Below are positions 19,665 to 30,576 of a DNA stretch of 64,000 nt, piece after piece. Each line of letters starts with the position of its first letter. The stretch's first letter is position 1. Under the pieces are notes generated by a model. It was not told the DNA's origin. It was given only the letters and a program-made list of their open reading frames with translations, and made no database searches. A program made the position numbers and the translations under genes. Source of the DNA: Lithodes maja (taxonomy: Eukaryota; Arthropoda; Malacostraca; Decapoda; Lithodidae); the NCBI GenBank assembly GCA_037953745.1, contig JBAKBP010004305.1, positions 1-64,000 of the forward strand, in the 5' to 3' direction.

Positions 19665-20370
19665 CGATGTAAAAAGTTGATTTTTAGTTTTACTTACTCC
19701 AGAGAGTCTTCCCGCAGTCCGCCGGCCGAACTCTAAAGAGTCTTCCCGCAGTTCCCAGGTTAAGAGTTCCCCCGGCGGACTGCGGGGAGACTCTTGAGAG
19801 TAAGTAAAACAAAAAATCAACTTTTGACATCGAAAAAAAATTATTTTTTTTATTTTTATTTTTTTATTTTTTTATTTTTTTTTGGCCCCTGGGCCATGCA
19901 AAATCTCAGTCCTCTACCTCCCCTCCTTCCCCACTTTCCTCCTCTCCTTCAGTTATCACCTATTTTCCCTGTTATTCCCTTATTCTGAGGTATATTTTCG
20001 TGCTAACATTAGCGAGTTGCAAGCAGGGTGTTGTCATCACTGATGGCAAGCGAGTGCAAGAGAGAGAGAGAGAGTATCGATCGACTGTGTCTCAGTGGCC
20101 TTGGGGGAAATTGGCGGGAAAGCAGGTTGCCTCACCCATACATTATACAACTCGCGGGCTATATCTCCGATTTTGACCATCCAAACGCTGTTTTCACTCG
20201 TTTTATTGTTGTTTCAGGTTAATACCTTTATAATCAACCCATAATAGGCGCATATGGATAAGTATTAATGCTATTAATGGTACAATGAATATTTTAGTGA
20301 CGGAAACACCTCAAATACGTCAGCACAGGGGGACGTTTCCAATTACCCCCATGCGCACTTGTTAGGTTAA
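19103..20370. mobile_element. TTAA-flanked composite: two inverted copies of a ~610-bp MITE (family F1)
   Basis: TTAA occurs at 19103, 19129, 19760 and 20367. The first 26 nt (TTAACCTGGGAACTGC...) are a terminal module. 19129-19763 is a minus-strand copy and 19760-20370 a plus-strand copy. Shared interior: GGCCCCTGGGCCATGC, a poly(A/T) run, GCAAGCGAGTGCAAGAGAGA and TCGATCGACTGTGTCTCAG. Ends read TTAACC...GGTTAA. Target TTAA and simple termini suggest a piggyBac-type non-autonomous element. No transposase is seen, and the reading frames inside are not conserved as protein. Confidence 0.75.
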
Positions 20371-20525
20371 AGAGGTCAGGGGCCCTATAATTAGAGTATT
20401 TTGGGGGAACTCAGTGGTGTGGTTAAACTATTTTTAATATATATTTGTTTAAATATGTAAGATATGCAATAAATTATGTAAAATATATTGTTTTTACTTT
20501 ATACCTATACATATAATTGTCATTA
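20371..20525. other. Spacer, remainder of the GCGCAACGG repeat and AT-rich DNA
   Basis: It starts AGAGGTCAGGGGCC, continuing the host repeat broken at 19103. No gene. Confidence 0.5.
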
Positions 20526-21191
20526 TTAACCCGGGAGCTGCGGGGAGACTCTTAACCCGGGAACTGCAGGGAGACTCTTAAGAGTTCCCCCGGCGGACTG
20601 CGGGAAGACTCTTGAGAGTAAGTAAAACAAAAAATCAACTTTTGACATCGAAAAAAAAATATTTTTTTTATTTTTATTTTTTTATTTTTTTATTTTTTTT
20701 TTGGCCCCTGGGCCATGCAAAATCTCAGTCCTCTACCTCCCCTCCTTCCCCACTTTCCTCCTCTCCTTCAGTTATCACCTATTTTCCCTATTATTCCCTT
20801 ATTCTGAGGTATATTTTCGTGCTAACATTAGCGAGTTGCAAGCAGGGTGTTGTCATCACTGATGGCAAGCGAGTGCAAGAGAGAGAGAGAGAGAGTATCG
20901 ATCGACTGTGTCTCAGTGGCCTTGGGGGAAATTGGCGGGAAAGCAGTTTGCCTCACCCATACATTATACAACTCGCGGGCTATATCTCCGATTTTGACCA
21001 TCCAAACGCTGTTTTCACTCGTTTTATTGTTGTTTCAGGTTAATACCTTTATAATCAACCCATAATAGGCGCATATGGATAATTATTAATGCTATTAATG
21101 GTACAATGAATATTTTAGTGACGGAAACACCTCAAATACGTCAGCACAGGGGGACGTTTCCAATTACCCCCATGCGCACTTGTTAGGTTAA
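20526..21191 (+). mobile_element. F1 TTAA element, copy 3, with doubled terminal module
   Basis: The 26-nt terminal module is present twice in tandem (TTAA at 20526 and 20552) before the body starts at TTAA 20578. The body is close to copies 2 and 4 across its length. It ends CACTTGTTAGGTTAA at 21191, sharing that TTAA with the next copy. Confidence 0.75.
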
Positions 21192-21796
21192 GAGTTCCCC
21201 CGGCGGACTGCGGGAAGACTCTTGAGAGTAAGTAAAATAAAAAATCAACTTTTGACATCGAAAAAAAAAAAAAAATTATTTTTATTTTTTTATTTTTTTA
21301 TTTTTTTTTGGCCCCTGGGCCATGCAAAATCTCAGTCCTCTACCTCCCCTCCTTCCCCACTTTCCTCCTCTCCTTCAGTTATCACCTATTTTCCCTATTA
21401 TTCCCTTATTCTGAGGTATATTTTCGTGCTAACATTAGCGAGTTGCAAGCAGGGTGTTGTCATCACTGATGGCAAGCGAGTGCAAGAGAGAGAGAGAGAG
21501 TATCGATCGACTGTGTCTCAGTGGCCTTGGGGGAAATTGGCGGGAAAGCAGTTTGCCTCACCCATACATTATACAACTCGCGGGCTATATCTCCGATTTT
21601 GACCATCCAAACGCTGTTTTCACTCGTTTTATTGTTGTTTCAGGTTAATACCTTTATAATCAACCCATAATAGGCGCATATGGATAATTATTAATGCTAT
21701 TAATGGTACAATGAATATTTTAGTGACGGAAACACCTCAAATACGTCAGCACAGGGGGACGTTTTCAATTACCCCCATGCGCACTTGTTAGGTTAA
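21188..21796 (+). mobile_element. F1 TTAA element, copy 4
   Basis: 609 bp from TTAA 21188 to TTAA 21793-21796. It lacks the extra terminal module and abuts copy 3 through one shared TTAA. The poly(A/T) run near 21262-21309 varies between copies. Confidence 0.75.
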
Positions 21797-22329
21797 GGAA
21801 ATTCCATTGACCATTTACATCGCTAGGCCTAGCTTCCTTATTTCTATTAATTTCCTCCAGTTCACAATGAAACCTATTGCTAATTTCCTTGTTCTTCAGC
21901 AGCCGCGGCGGTGTCGGCGTTGGACGCTTGGGATAATGTTCCTGTCTATTTTGAATGCCATTTTTTTTTTTTTTTTTTTTTTTCTATATTCCAACTTACT
22001 TCCTCTCGGGCATAGGCTGAGAGCCTTAACATTCACCGCTTTACAATGAACAGTGAAGCCTGTGAGGTCTTGTTCCAGTCTAGGGAGTGAGACATGTGAA
22101 GCACGTAGAGCACAACGAGCACCTGCCATCTTGCCTTCACATGAGGCACGGTGCTCACTCATGGCCCGAAACGACCCCATCTCTGAAGCCACCTCGCTCC
22201 CGTGCTTCACTGTCTCACCCCCTACACTCGGACTCTCACACTTACACACACACAACGCCACCTGTTGAGCAGATAACTCACCAGGCATTGCACCCCTATA
22301 GCATATTTTGAATATGGGAATATTCATAC
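21797..22329. other. Unassigned region with a foldback scrap
   Basis: Foldback-like sequence at 21900-21960 (GCGGCGGTGTCGGCG, TTTTGAATGCC) is followed by poly(T) and a stretch with no recognised product (22050-22320). Short reading frames there lack any motif I know. Confidence 0.4.
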
Positions 22330-22526
22330 AGTGCTATTTAATCAGGGAACAATGAGGGTATTTTATTGACGTTTCGGTGGGCTTGTGGTAATGCACTGAT
22401 ACCAGGTACAGCACAAATTCCATCCCAATAATATCTTCCCTTTGATACATCGGGATTTGAACCCGGGACCTTTGGATTACCAGGCCAGTGGCAAGACCAC
22501 TCCACCACACCTCCCCTTCATTATTT
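22330..22526 (-). mobile_element. tRNA-derived SINE
   Basis: On the minus strand 22521-22444 has an A box-like TGGTGGAGTGG and a B box GGTTCAAATCC spaced as in a tRNA gene. A non-tRNA body follows (CACCGAAACGTCAATAAAAT). The cloverleaf is poor and the 3' part continues past the acceptor position, so a SINE fits better than a working tRNA. An internal pol III promoter is implied by the boxes. Confidence 0.6.
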
Positions 22527-22870
22527 GATACAATAATATGTTGAAAGCCCCCCCTCACCCCCCCCCACAACATGTTATCATCATATATATTGCCAGTAGG
22601 GGGCAAACAATCAAAAAAATTGCCGCAAAGCCCTTCCCTCAACATATTATTGTATCCAATGGCAGTCAAAATAGACGGGAACATGATCGCAAGCGTCCAC
22701 CGCCGCCGCCGCCGTCATGTTTACATGGTCGATCGCCGCAGTTTGGTTAGGCCTATTTGCCCCCCTCAACATATTATTGTATCCAACGGCATTCAAAATG
22801 GACGGGAACATGATGGCAAGCTTTCGTCGCCGCTCCACCGCCATGTTTACATGTGTCGATCGAGACTCCG
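22527..22870. repeat. Foldback family copies
   Basis: It contains TTGATACAATAATATGTTGA, CATCATATATATTGCCAGTA, CCTCAACATATTATTGTATC (twice) and AATAGACGGGAACATGAT. It is two or more overlapping pieces of the family described at 9325-10905, ending in ATGTTTACATGTGTCGATCG. Confidence 0.65.
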
Positions 22871-22872
22871 AT

Positions 22873-23903
22873 GTGTGTACGGTTTGCTTATACCTACACG
22901 ACTTCGACCGGTCCTGTGGTAGCCTGGGTTGTCTTTTCGGTTGCGTCCTTTGCGAGTGCAGCATTGTGTTAACTGAGGGTTTTGGCCTGTACCAGTTCCA
23001 CACTCTGCTGCCTCTTTGCTTGTCTTTAGAGGGTCGCCAGGATAGAACCAGATACTTGTGATCTGGATCTATCAAGAGAGCACCCTAGTCAATTAACGTA
23101 ACTCAAAGGATGCAGTCTTAAGGACATCGCTAGGCTACGAGCCTGTCTTGCTCAACCCCAGTTCCTTACCTAGAGTATCCCAGCTAGACATTATTAATCG
23201 AGTAGACACTTGTTAGTATTTAATATAAGCTCTTTGATATGTACGCATTATTATTCACAGCATTTATTAGTCTAGGTTGTTGTTGAGCCGCACAACCATA
23301 GCAGACTGTTTCGTTGATGAGGAAGTACTTCTTTTAGTGTCGAGCATTGCTACTGTTGCGCATTTATAGTATTCTCGTGTCAGTTAACATTATATGTCCT
23401 ATCTTTTAGTGTATTCGATTTACACGTGTGGTGTCCTGCCTCCTGCCTTTATATAGTTCAAGATCAGTACGAGCATCTTATGAGCATCAGACTTTCTTCA
23501 GAAGTTTCCAGGTCTATGCTGTAGGACTATACTTCACTTTCTTTCAGATAGGAGTGAAGAGTTTATTGTTGTTTAGAGTAACTGTATTGAAGCATCTATT
23601 TATTTTATTAAATCTTGCAATGATTTAATTGATCTTTCCATAGATTCCTTTTCATGCATTTTAACATAACTTGCATCTTGTTTGTTATCAGGCTATACCA
23701 GTGTCGGTTAGCCTGAAGTAGAGTACATTTATGCCCAGTTAAGGATACCCCGCTATCCCAGATTAACCCTGGAGGGTATAGGTGTTTTGTTCACCGGCAT
23801 ATAAGTTCGAGGGTTTGGATCTAGCGTACCGTTGTTGCATAGTGCCCTATTACTAGTCCAATCATTGAGTGCCCTTGTTTTATTCGTAGTCCCGGTCGTA
23901 ACA
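22873..23903 (+). repeat. Solo LTR of the Gmr1-like family (5' part missing)
   Basis: The segment matches, in opposite orientation, the LTR at 51371-52934. Shared blocks include GAGGGTCGCCAGGA, TACTTGTGATC, TCAAGAGAGCACCC, ATCCCAGCTAGAC, GATACCCCGCTATC and CTCTGGAGGGTAT. It ends CCCGGTCGTAACA at 23903. The first ~450 nt of the longer LTR have no counterpart. No internal retrotransposon sequence follows, so this is a lone LTR, or one whose internal part was deleted. Confidence 0.72.
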
Positions 23904-24185
23904 TAATAGTTGTATAAATTGAGCATTACGTTTGATTATCCAGGAAAAGTCTTAGAAATAAGCTGACATGGAGGTGATTCACTCATGTAGATATTTTATT
24001 GGGCTAGGAATAGCTATATTATGGCCTAGATGTAAAAATATGATCATGTAATAGTTGTATAAATTAAGCATTACTACATATTGAAAAGCACTTAAATTTA
24101 TGTAAAGTATATAACGTAGATAATGTATATTGATATGGAAGTGACACATTCGTGTAAATATTTTATGGCGTAGGTGTAGGAACTG
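23904..24185. repeat. Imperfect ~130-bp direct duplication
   Basis: Two diverged copies begin TAATAGTTGTATAAATT.AGC (about 23907 and 24048) and end near AATATTTTAT/GGCGTAGG. No gene. Confidence 0.5.
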
Positions 24186-24196
24186 CGGGGAGACTC

Positions 24197-25246
24197 TTAA
24201 GAGTTCCCCCGGCGGACTGCGGGAAGACTCTTAACCCGTGGAGCCCCGGCTAGTTTTGTAATGTTTGTGCACCAGAACCCGGCCGGTTTTTAAAAAATGG
24301 TTTTATTCCAGAAACAATAGCGAATGGGTTAGGAATGAAGGAAAAATCACGAAAAACCGCTCAAAAAGCTTAAAGAATGGTCCTACAGAGCCCCCGAAAA
24401 TGTATTTTACAAGAGTAAAAAATTGAAGGCAATTACCCCCAAAAAACAGGTTATTGCGCGCTCACGCGCACGCACGTGGGCTTTGAGAGTTTTCAACCAT
24501 CGGCACGGTTGCGTGGGATACGTACACAGTTCCCATACAAATCTGAGCCCTCTCGAGTGGCTACACTTGAGGTTACGGTCGGAGCAATTAGGGTGACTCG
24601 TCAGACGCGTCGCTGGGGCTGTGCGTTACATACATCGCCGACGTGTCAGACGTGTCGCTGGGGCTGTACGGGTTAAGAGTAAGGGGAAAAAAAAATCCAT
24701 TTAAAACACCCAAAAAAAAAAAAAAAAAAAAATATTTTTTTATTTTTTTATTATTTTTTTGCCCCTGGGCCATGCCAAATATCACTGCTCCACCTCCCCT
24801 CCTTCCCCACTTTCCTCCCCTCCTTCAGTTATCACCTATTTTCCCTGTTATTCCCTTATTCTGTGGTTTATTTTCGTGCTAACATTAGCGAGTTAGTAGC
24901 AGGGCGTTGTCATCACTGTTACCAAGCGTGGGAAAGAGCGAGAGAGAGACTATTGCGGAACAGTGTCTCTCCAGACAAGGGGAGGGGTGAAGGGCAGGGA
25001 GGTTGCCTCAGCCATACATTATGTAACTCCCGGCCTGTATCGCCGATTTTGACCATCCAAACACTGTTTCCACTTGTTTTATTGTTGTAACAGGTTAATA
25101 CCTTTATAATCAACCTATAATAGGCGCATATGGATAAGTAATAATGCTATTTATGGTAAAATAACGATGTTAGTGATGGGAACATCTCAAATACGTCAGC
25201 ACAGGAGTGTGGTGTCTCATACCCCCATGCGCACTTCTTAGGTTAA
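24197..25246 (+). mobile_element. Diverged F1 TTAA element interrupted by an F2 element
   Basis: The outer part begins CTTAAGAGTTCCCCCGG, breaks at TTAA 24231, resumes at TTAA 24673-24676 (GAGTAAGGGG...) and ends GCACTTCTTAGGTTAA at 25246. The interior keeps the F1 order (GCCCCTGGGCCATGCC, CTACATT-type centre, GTCAGCACAGG) but is clearly diverged, so it is older than the 19-21 kb copies. Confidence 0.7.
24231..24676 (+). mobile_element. TTAA-flanked 446-bp MITE (family F2)
   Basis: It starts TTAACCCGTGGAGCCCCGG and ends GCTGTACGGGTTAA, with matching TTAACCCGT-type termini. A second copy lies inverted at 58794-59240. Two tandem CGTCGCTGGGGCTGT motifs sit near the right end. No transposase is seen. 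The insertion is exactly at a TTAA inside an F1 element. Confidence 0.78.
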
Positions 25247-25431
25247 GAGTGAATAAGAAATATGTGGCCGTTTTAGGTGTGGCCATTAAGGAGTGTGGCC
25301 ATTTTGGTTGTTGCTGTTTATGAGTGTGGCCGTTTTGGTCATTAAGAAATGTGGTCACTTTAGTTGTCTTTAAAGAGTGTGACTGTTTTAGAGTGTGTGT
25401 TTAAAGAGTGTAGCCGTTTTGGTTGTGACCA
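25247..25431 (+). repeat. GTGTGGCC-type degenerate satellite
   Basis: Repeated TGTGGCCATT/GTTTTGGTTGT motifs with TTAAGGAGTG joints. It continues at 25844 after an F3 insertion. A weak reverse relative (GCCACAACC) is at 35310-35420. Confidence 0.6.
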
Positions 25432-25843
25432 TTAACCCTTGTCTAGCGGGGTGTTTTGCGCTATTTTGGGCATATTCAGGCCCTCCTGAATGATCAATCA
25501 AGTATCTGCATGAAAAGAAATATATTCAGCAAAAAACTAGGCACTAAAAGCTTCAAAATGAGACCAGAACGAGCTACGTAGCACTCGTGGTTCTCATGCA
25601 GTGGTGCCACCAACATGGGAGTTTAGCGTATAGCGGCATATTTTTTCCCACTACGCTCACTAATGGTAATACTGCCGTCCTCTCGAGAACAGAGAGAGCG
25701 TGAGTCAGTGGGTGGCGGACGTGTGGCCTGCTGCGCTCCCAGCCATTTGCGCTCGATTTTACCCTTTAAAAGCCTTAATAATGCTCCTAACTTGCTGCAA
25801 ATTGGTGCACGACTTAAGTCGAGCGCTGCTCTTTAAGGGTTAA
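25432..25843. mobile_element. TTAA-flanked 412-bp MITE (family F3)
   Basis: It starts TTAACCCTTGTCTAGCGGGG and ends TCTTTAAGGGTTAA, with inverted TTAACCCTT termini. Both flanks belong to the GTGTGGCC satellite (GTGACCA|TTAA|GGTGTATGGCC). An uninterrupted satellite unit at ~26350 (GACCGTTAAGGAGTGTGG) shows the empty site. Confidence 0.7.
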
Positions 25844-25899
25844 GGTGTATGGCCTTTAAAGAGTGGCGATTTTTATTGTGACCGTTATGGAGTGTGAGC

Positions 25900-26300
25900 A
25901 TTTTAGTGTGTGGTCGGTTATGTTTTGTTTAAGAGACTGGCTCTTATGGAGTGTAGTCATTTTGTTTAAGAGACTGGCTGTTATGGAGTGTAGTCATTTT
26001 GTTTAAGAGACTGGCTGTTATGGAGTGTAGTCATTTTGTTTAAGAGACTGGCTCTTATGGAGTGTAATCATTTTGTTTAAGAGACTGTCTGTTATGGAGT
26101 GTAGTCATTTTGTTTAAGAAACTGGCTGTTATTGAGTGTAGTCATTTTGTTTAAGAGACTGGCTGTTATGGAGTGTAGTCATTTTGTTTAAGAGACTGGC
26201 TGTTATGGAGTGTAGCCATTTTGTTTAAGAGACTGGCTGTTATGGAGTGTAGCCATTTTGTTTAAGAGACTGGCTGTTATGGAGTGTAGTCATTTTGTTT
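25900..26300 (+). repeat. 37-bp minisatellite
   Basis: About ten copies of a unit containing TTTAAGAGACTGGCTGTTAT and GGAGTGTAGTCATTTTG. Few variants (CTCTTATGG, GTCTGTTATGG). It grows out of the GTGTGGCC satellite. Confidence 0.88.
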
Positions 26301-26676
26301 GTGACTTTTAAGGTGTGTGGCCATATAGGAGTGTGACCTTTTTGGTTGTGACCGTTAAGGAGTGTGGACATTTTGGTTGGTAGCCTAGTTGATAAAGGAG
26401 GGGGCAGTTAGGACATGGCGGGGATGGAAGAAGCTGTTCATGCATGGTTGTGTTATGCCTCTCACCCTCTCCGTAACTTAAAGGGAGGATTGTTTTTTGT
26501 TTTGTTCTGGACCCGCTTCTCCCTCATGTTTAGCCTCATTATTTTTCAGATTTTAAGAGGTTCATCCCATTACTGTAGCAATTTTAAGAATTTTGTCTTC
26601 ATTATTTGTAAATTTTAAGATTTGTAGTGCCATTTGAGTGTCAATTTATTCCTGGAAGGCAATAGCGGACCTGCAA
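26301..26676. other. Satellite edge and unassigned DNA
   Basis: The last satellite units end near 26385. The rest contains a short plus-strand reading frame (26415-26618) with no recognised motif. I do not call a gene. Confidence 0.4.
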
Positions 26677-27232
26677 TTAACCCCTTTTGTACCAGCGATG
26701 TCTCTTTATTTGTTTTCTTGCTACTATTAGACGATTTTCTTCAGTTTAAAAATGGCCTCCAGCAACTAACAGGCTTTGAATTATCTCAATTAACCCTTTT
26801 ACTACCATAGATCCTTCTTAAACTGCACAATATTGTATAAATATAATATATATGAAGATCAGACTAAAACACGCCCATTAGTAGGAAAAATCACAACCAA
26901 TTAGTTTGCCAATTGTCCATTTTCAGCCGATGGTTATTATCATATTACCCATTTTTATAGAAATCAGTTATTTTGCAAATAGAGTAGCGAAATATGGAGT
27001 GATCATGAAAACGTGAATTACCCCTTGAGGTTTATGTCGCCTTTTTATTTATTCTGGTTGTCATTAGACGATCTAATACAGCTTAGGAAGGATCTGTGGG
27101 AGTTGAAATGCGTAAGTCTGTTTCGAATAACCGTTTGTCTTCCATAATATTATATCCTTCCTAATCTGAATAAAATTGCCTCACAATAGACAAAATACAC
27201 TGTAAAGTGCGTCATGATCCTCAAGGGGTTAA
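26677..27232. mobile_element. Probable TTAA-flanked element (family F4)
   Basis: It starts TTAACCCCTTTTGTACCAGC and ends CCTCAAGGGGTTAA, so the two ends share TTAACCCCTT in inverse. It is about 556 bp, AT-rich and non-coding. A second TTAACCCTTTTACTACC start at 26797 suggests nesting. A related start (TTAACCTCTTCTGTACCGGC) is at 43833. Confidence 0.55.
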
Positions 27233-27870
27233 ATTAACATAATGATGATAGAAGACAATCATATATTTACCAGAAGGTAGATATGAATTAGTTACTAAGG
27301 GATTCAATTTATCGCCAGTTAAAAATGGACAATCATCAAACGATTATTTAAAATATAGAGTAAATGGTCTATGTCTAGCCTACTATCATGATATTCTTAT
27401 TGACTTTTTAAGGCTATTTAAGAACGGAATCAGCCAAGGATGGATTGATTGCTTGGCTCTTCCCGTCCAAAATATTCCGACGGGAAGGTCTAAGTTGAGC
27501 GAGCGGGATCGTGTGGTCGGAATGTTCTAAGGGCGGGAAAGCCCTGCTCCGTTACTCAACACTGATGACACACGTATGTAGGGCAATAAGGAGGAAACCA
27601 GGGAGTATGAATGACACACTAGGCACGCAGACAAGGGAACTAGCTCTCAACTCCCTCCACCCCTCTGCCTCTGACGATATCATTTTCCCATTTTTACTTC
27701 ATACTTAATTTACAATACTTTGTTATATTTTCAAACTTCAGTTATCTTACACTAGTAAATAACCAGTGTTTAACTATTATGATCATGCATACCGTTTTAA
27801 AGGGCTTTGTAATACAATGTGTTAGATTTAATGTAGATACATTCCAGTAGGGAGGTAGGCTATAATTTTT
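27233..27870. other. Unassigned region
   Basis: AT-rich, with a moderately GC-rich island at 27430-27660. No conserved product or repeat is recognised. Confidence 0.4.
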
Positions 27871-28157
27871 TGTTTTTTTTCTATGTGAATGAGGGAGACA
27901 AAAGTCATAACTGCCTGCAGCGAGTGCCTCCCCCAGATGTCAAAGAGTGACAGGGCCGAAATCAAGGGACGTTCGAGCTAAAATGCCTGGACACACGGAG
28001 TTTGAAGCAATTTAAGTCATAGGAAGAGGGAAAGACTGATTCTGGGAGAGAGTTCCAGAGCTCAGTTGTTGAATAGAAGAAAGTCTGGGAATAACGTTTC
28101 ACTCTTGGGTTGGAGAGTTTGCCAGAGTAGGGGTGGGATTGTGTTGCAAGGCGGGTA

Positions 28158-28673
28158 CTACATAGTACATACCCTACGTAGAGGAGGTGGTATACACTGG
28201 GAAAGCTCCGAGGAACACTGATTATTGTAGTAGCGATGGAATAGCGAGAGAGATGCAACATTGCGGCGAAGAGCGAGAGATTGCAGAGAGTTGGTGAGTG
28301 GATGGGAGTTAATGACACGAAAGGCTTTCCTTTCTACTTTATCTAGGAGTGCGGTGTGAGAGGATCCTCCCCACACATGTGAACAATACTCAATACAAGG
28401 ACGCACTGTGCCCCTGTATAGAGCAAGAAGCTGCGCAGAGGTAAAGAACCCCTTGAGGCGGTTGAGCACACCCAGCTTCTGGGAGGCTGCCTTAGCAAGA
28501 CTGGTAATATGGTCTTTCCAAGTGAGAGCAGAAGAAAAAGAGACACCGCGAACATTGAGGGAAGATGAAGGGTAGATTTTTGTATTGTTGAAGAATAAGG
28601 GATAGTCCTCTGGAGGTTCCTGACGGGTAGTAAGATGGATAAATTGAGTTTTGGAAGCATTAAAATGAAACAA
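28158..28673 (-). pseudogene. Jockey-like LINE, C-terminal domain piece
   Basis: Residues include FNASKTQFIHLTTRQEP, WKDHITSLAKAASQKLGVLN and YRGTVRPCIEYCSHVWGGSS. This is the region after RT in the family and aligns with the intact copy at 41289-42726. The frame closes early at RRVCTM because of a small change near 28158. The last 200 nt are still recognisable in another frame. Confidence 0.8.
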
Positions 28674-28777
28674 GGTTTTCTCTACCCCAATTGGAAATAG
28701 TAACTAGATCAGAAGATAAGCATTTTACGGCTTCATTACGTTTACTTTTGAGGGATTGCTGGCATGGGCGTTCTGGC

Positions 28778-30576
28778 AAACTAATTGAGTGGTGTACAAA
28801 GTACAAAGGAGTACAAAGGAAATCAAGCAACAACAGGTCTAGTGACCCTTCTAGGCTGCTTGTCCTTCAAAACACTGAGGATCAAGTGTCCAAACAGTGG
28901 TTTAGAGTGGGTAAGGGAACATTGGAAAGGGAACTACTGCCCTGGAACTAATGTCCGTGGCAGGATTAGGAAGTTAGTAGGAGACAGATGGGTTAGTAAC
29001 TGAGGGAAGGATAAAATATAGTTATTCATTTACAAACGCAGTCAGTCGCGGGTTTGATGCAAGATATTTGTCTAAGCAGAGTTTAAATGAATCAACGGTG
29101 CTGCAGTCTATAACATCTCGGGGAAACCCATTCCATAAGTTGACAACTCGATTGAAGAAGACATTTTTAGCTTCGTGTGAGTTAAAAGATTTACCAATAA
29201 TTTTGCACCCGTTTCCCCGCGTGTAATTAGATTGGTCGATAGTGAAGTACTTACTACAGTTCATATTGTCGATGCCTTTGATGATTTTGAACACTTGAAT
29301 TAAGTCGCCTCTTAATCTACGCTGGGTTAAAGGAAATAGATTTAATTTTCTAAGACGCTCCTCGTATGGTTTGTTCTTTAGGCTAGGTACCATTTTGGTA
29401 ACTCTACGTTGAACTCGTTCTAGCTTGTCTATATCTTTTTGGTAATAAGGGCACCAGGATTGAACGCAGTATTCCAAAAGAGGGCGGACTAAGGAATTGC
29501 AAAGGGTTAGGATAACGTCTTTGGATTTATGCTCAAATGACCTGCCTATAGAGCCAATTATTTTGTTTACCTTCTTAACAACTTCTGAACATTGTTGACT
29601 CGGTTTTAGGTTACTCGATATTGTTACTCCCAGATCGGTTTCTCTGTTTACATTCTTAAGCTGAGTGCCATTCATCAAATAGTTTGCTTTCTCATTTTGG
29701 TATCTGATATGTAGTACTTTACATTTATCCGCATTGAAACTCATTTGCCAAATTTGGGCCCAACATGACAACTTATCTAGATTGTGTTGCATATCGTCAA
29801 CTTGTTCTTTTGAGAGTACGCTATTTGCAATTTTTGTATCGTCAGCAAATTTTGAGATTGTACAGGTGAGACCCTCATCTATGTCGTTGATGTAAATTAG
29901 AAAGATAATTGGTCCTAGTACCGATCTCTGGGGTACCCCGCTACTTACATTGGTCCATTTAGATGCTTACCGTTTATGACTACTCTTTGCTTTCTGTCGC
30001 TGAGCCAATTTTGTATCCATTTCAACACACCGTCTTGTATTCCATGCGCTTTTAGTTTTAGCAGTAAACGTTTGTGGGGAACTTTGTCAAAGACCTTTTG
30101 AAAATCAAGGTATATAATATCTACAGCTTTACTCTCATCGTAGAGGATGAGGATATCGTGGAAGAAGTCTAAGAGGTTTGTTAGACAGGAACGTTTTTTA
30201 CGAAAGTCGTGTTGAGTATCTTTAAGTATGTTATTTTCCTCTAAGTGATTTACGAGTCTGTCTCTTATGAGTGATCATGTTTCTAGCATTTTACATACAA
30301 CTGAGGTTAAGCTAATTGGACGATAGATACTGGGTAGGGATTTGCTGCCTTTTTTGAATATCGGTGTTACGTTGGCTAGCTTCCACTGATCAATCATATT
30401 TCCAGACTGCAAGGATTTATTGAATAGCAATGTCAGTGGTTTAGAGAGCTCATCCTTAGCTTCCTTTAGGATTCTAGGTGAGATTGTATCAGGTCCAGGC
30501 GTTTTATTTACCTTGAGTTTATCTAAACAATTCAATACTTCTCTCTCTGTAACGGTGATATTGCTTAGAACATCTG
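28778..30576 (-). mobile_element. CR1-like LINE nested in the Jockey-like LINE
   Basis: Minus-strand order: KLKVNKTPGPDTISPRILKE and YRPISLTSVVCKMLET (30535-30275), a decayed middle, FADDTKIANSVLS near 29850, then a 256-codon frame (29792-29022) with MSFNADKCKVLHI, PLLEYCVQSWCPYY and RRLRGDLIQVFKIIKGID. The 3' untranslated end finishes in repeated GTACAAAG near 28795-28815. The 5' end at 30576 is a truncation. It interrupts the Jockey element between its YADN box and C-terminal domain. Confidence 0.85.
29022..29792 (-). pseudogene. CR1-like LINE, RT thumb and C-terminal domain
   Basis: 256 codons, the best-preserved frame of this copy. It follows the FADD box and ends LDKYLASNPRLTAFVNE, as do the copies at 37610 and 38823. 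The true protein would start far upstream; this start is only where the frame opens. Non-functional because the upstream RT is frameshifted. Confidence 0.82.

Noticed and set aside
20612..21043. Conserved small protein in the F1 copies
   Set aside because: Frames differ between copies because of homopolymer length. The conservation is of DNA, not protein.
22444..22521. True tRNA gene
   Set aside because: A and B boxes are present but the stems pair poorly and the sequence runs on into a non-tRNA body, so a SINE is more likely.
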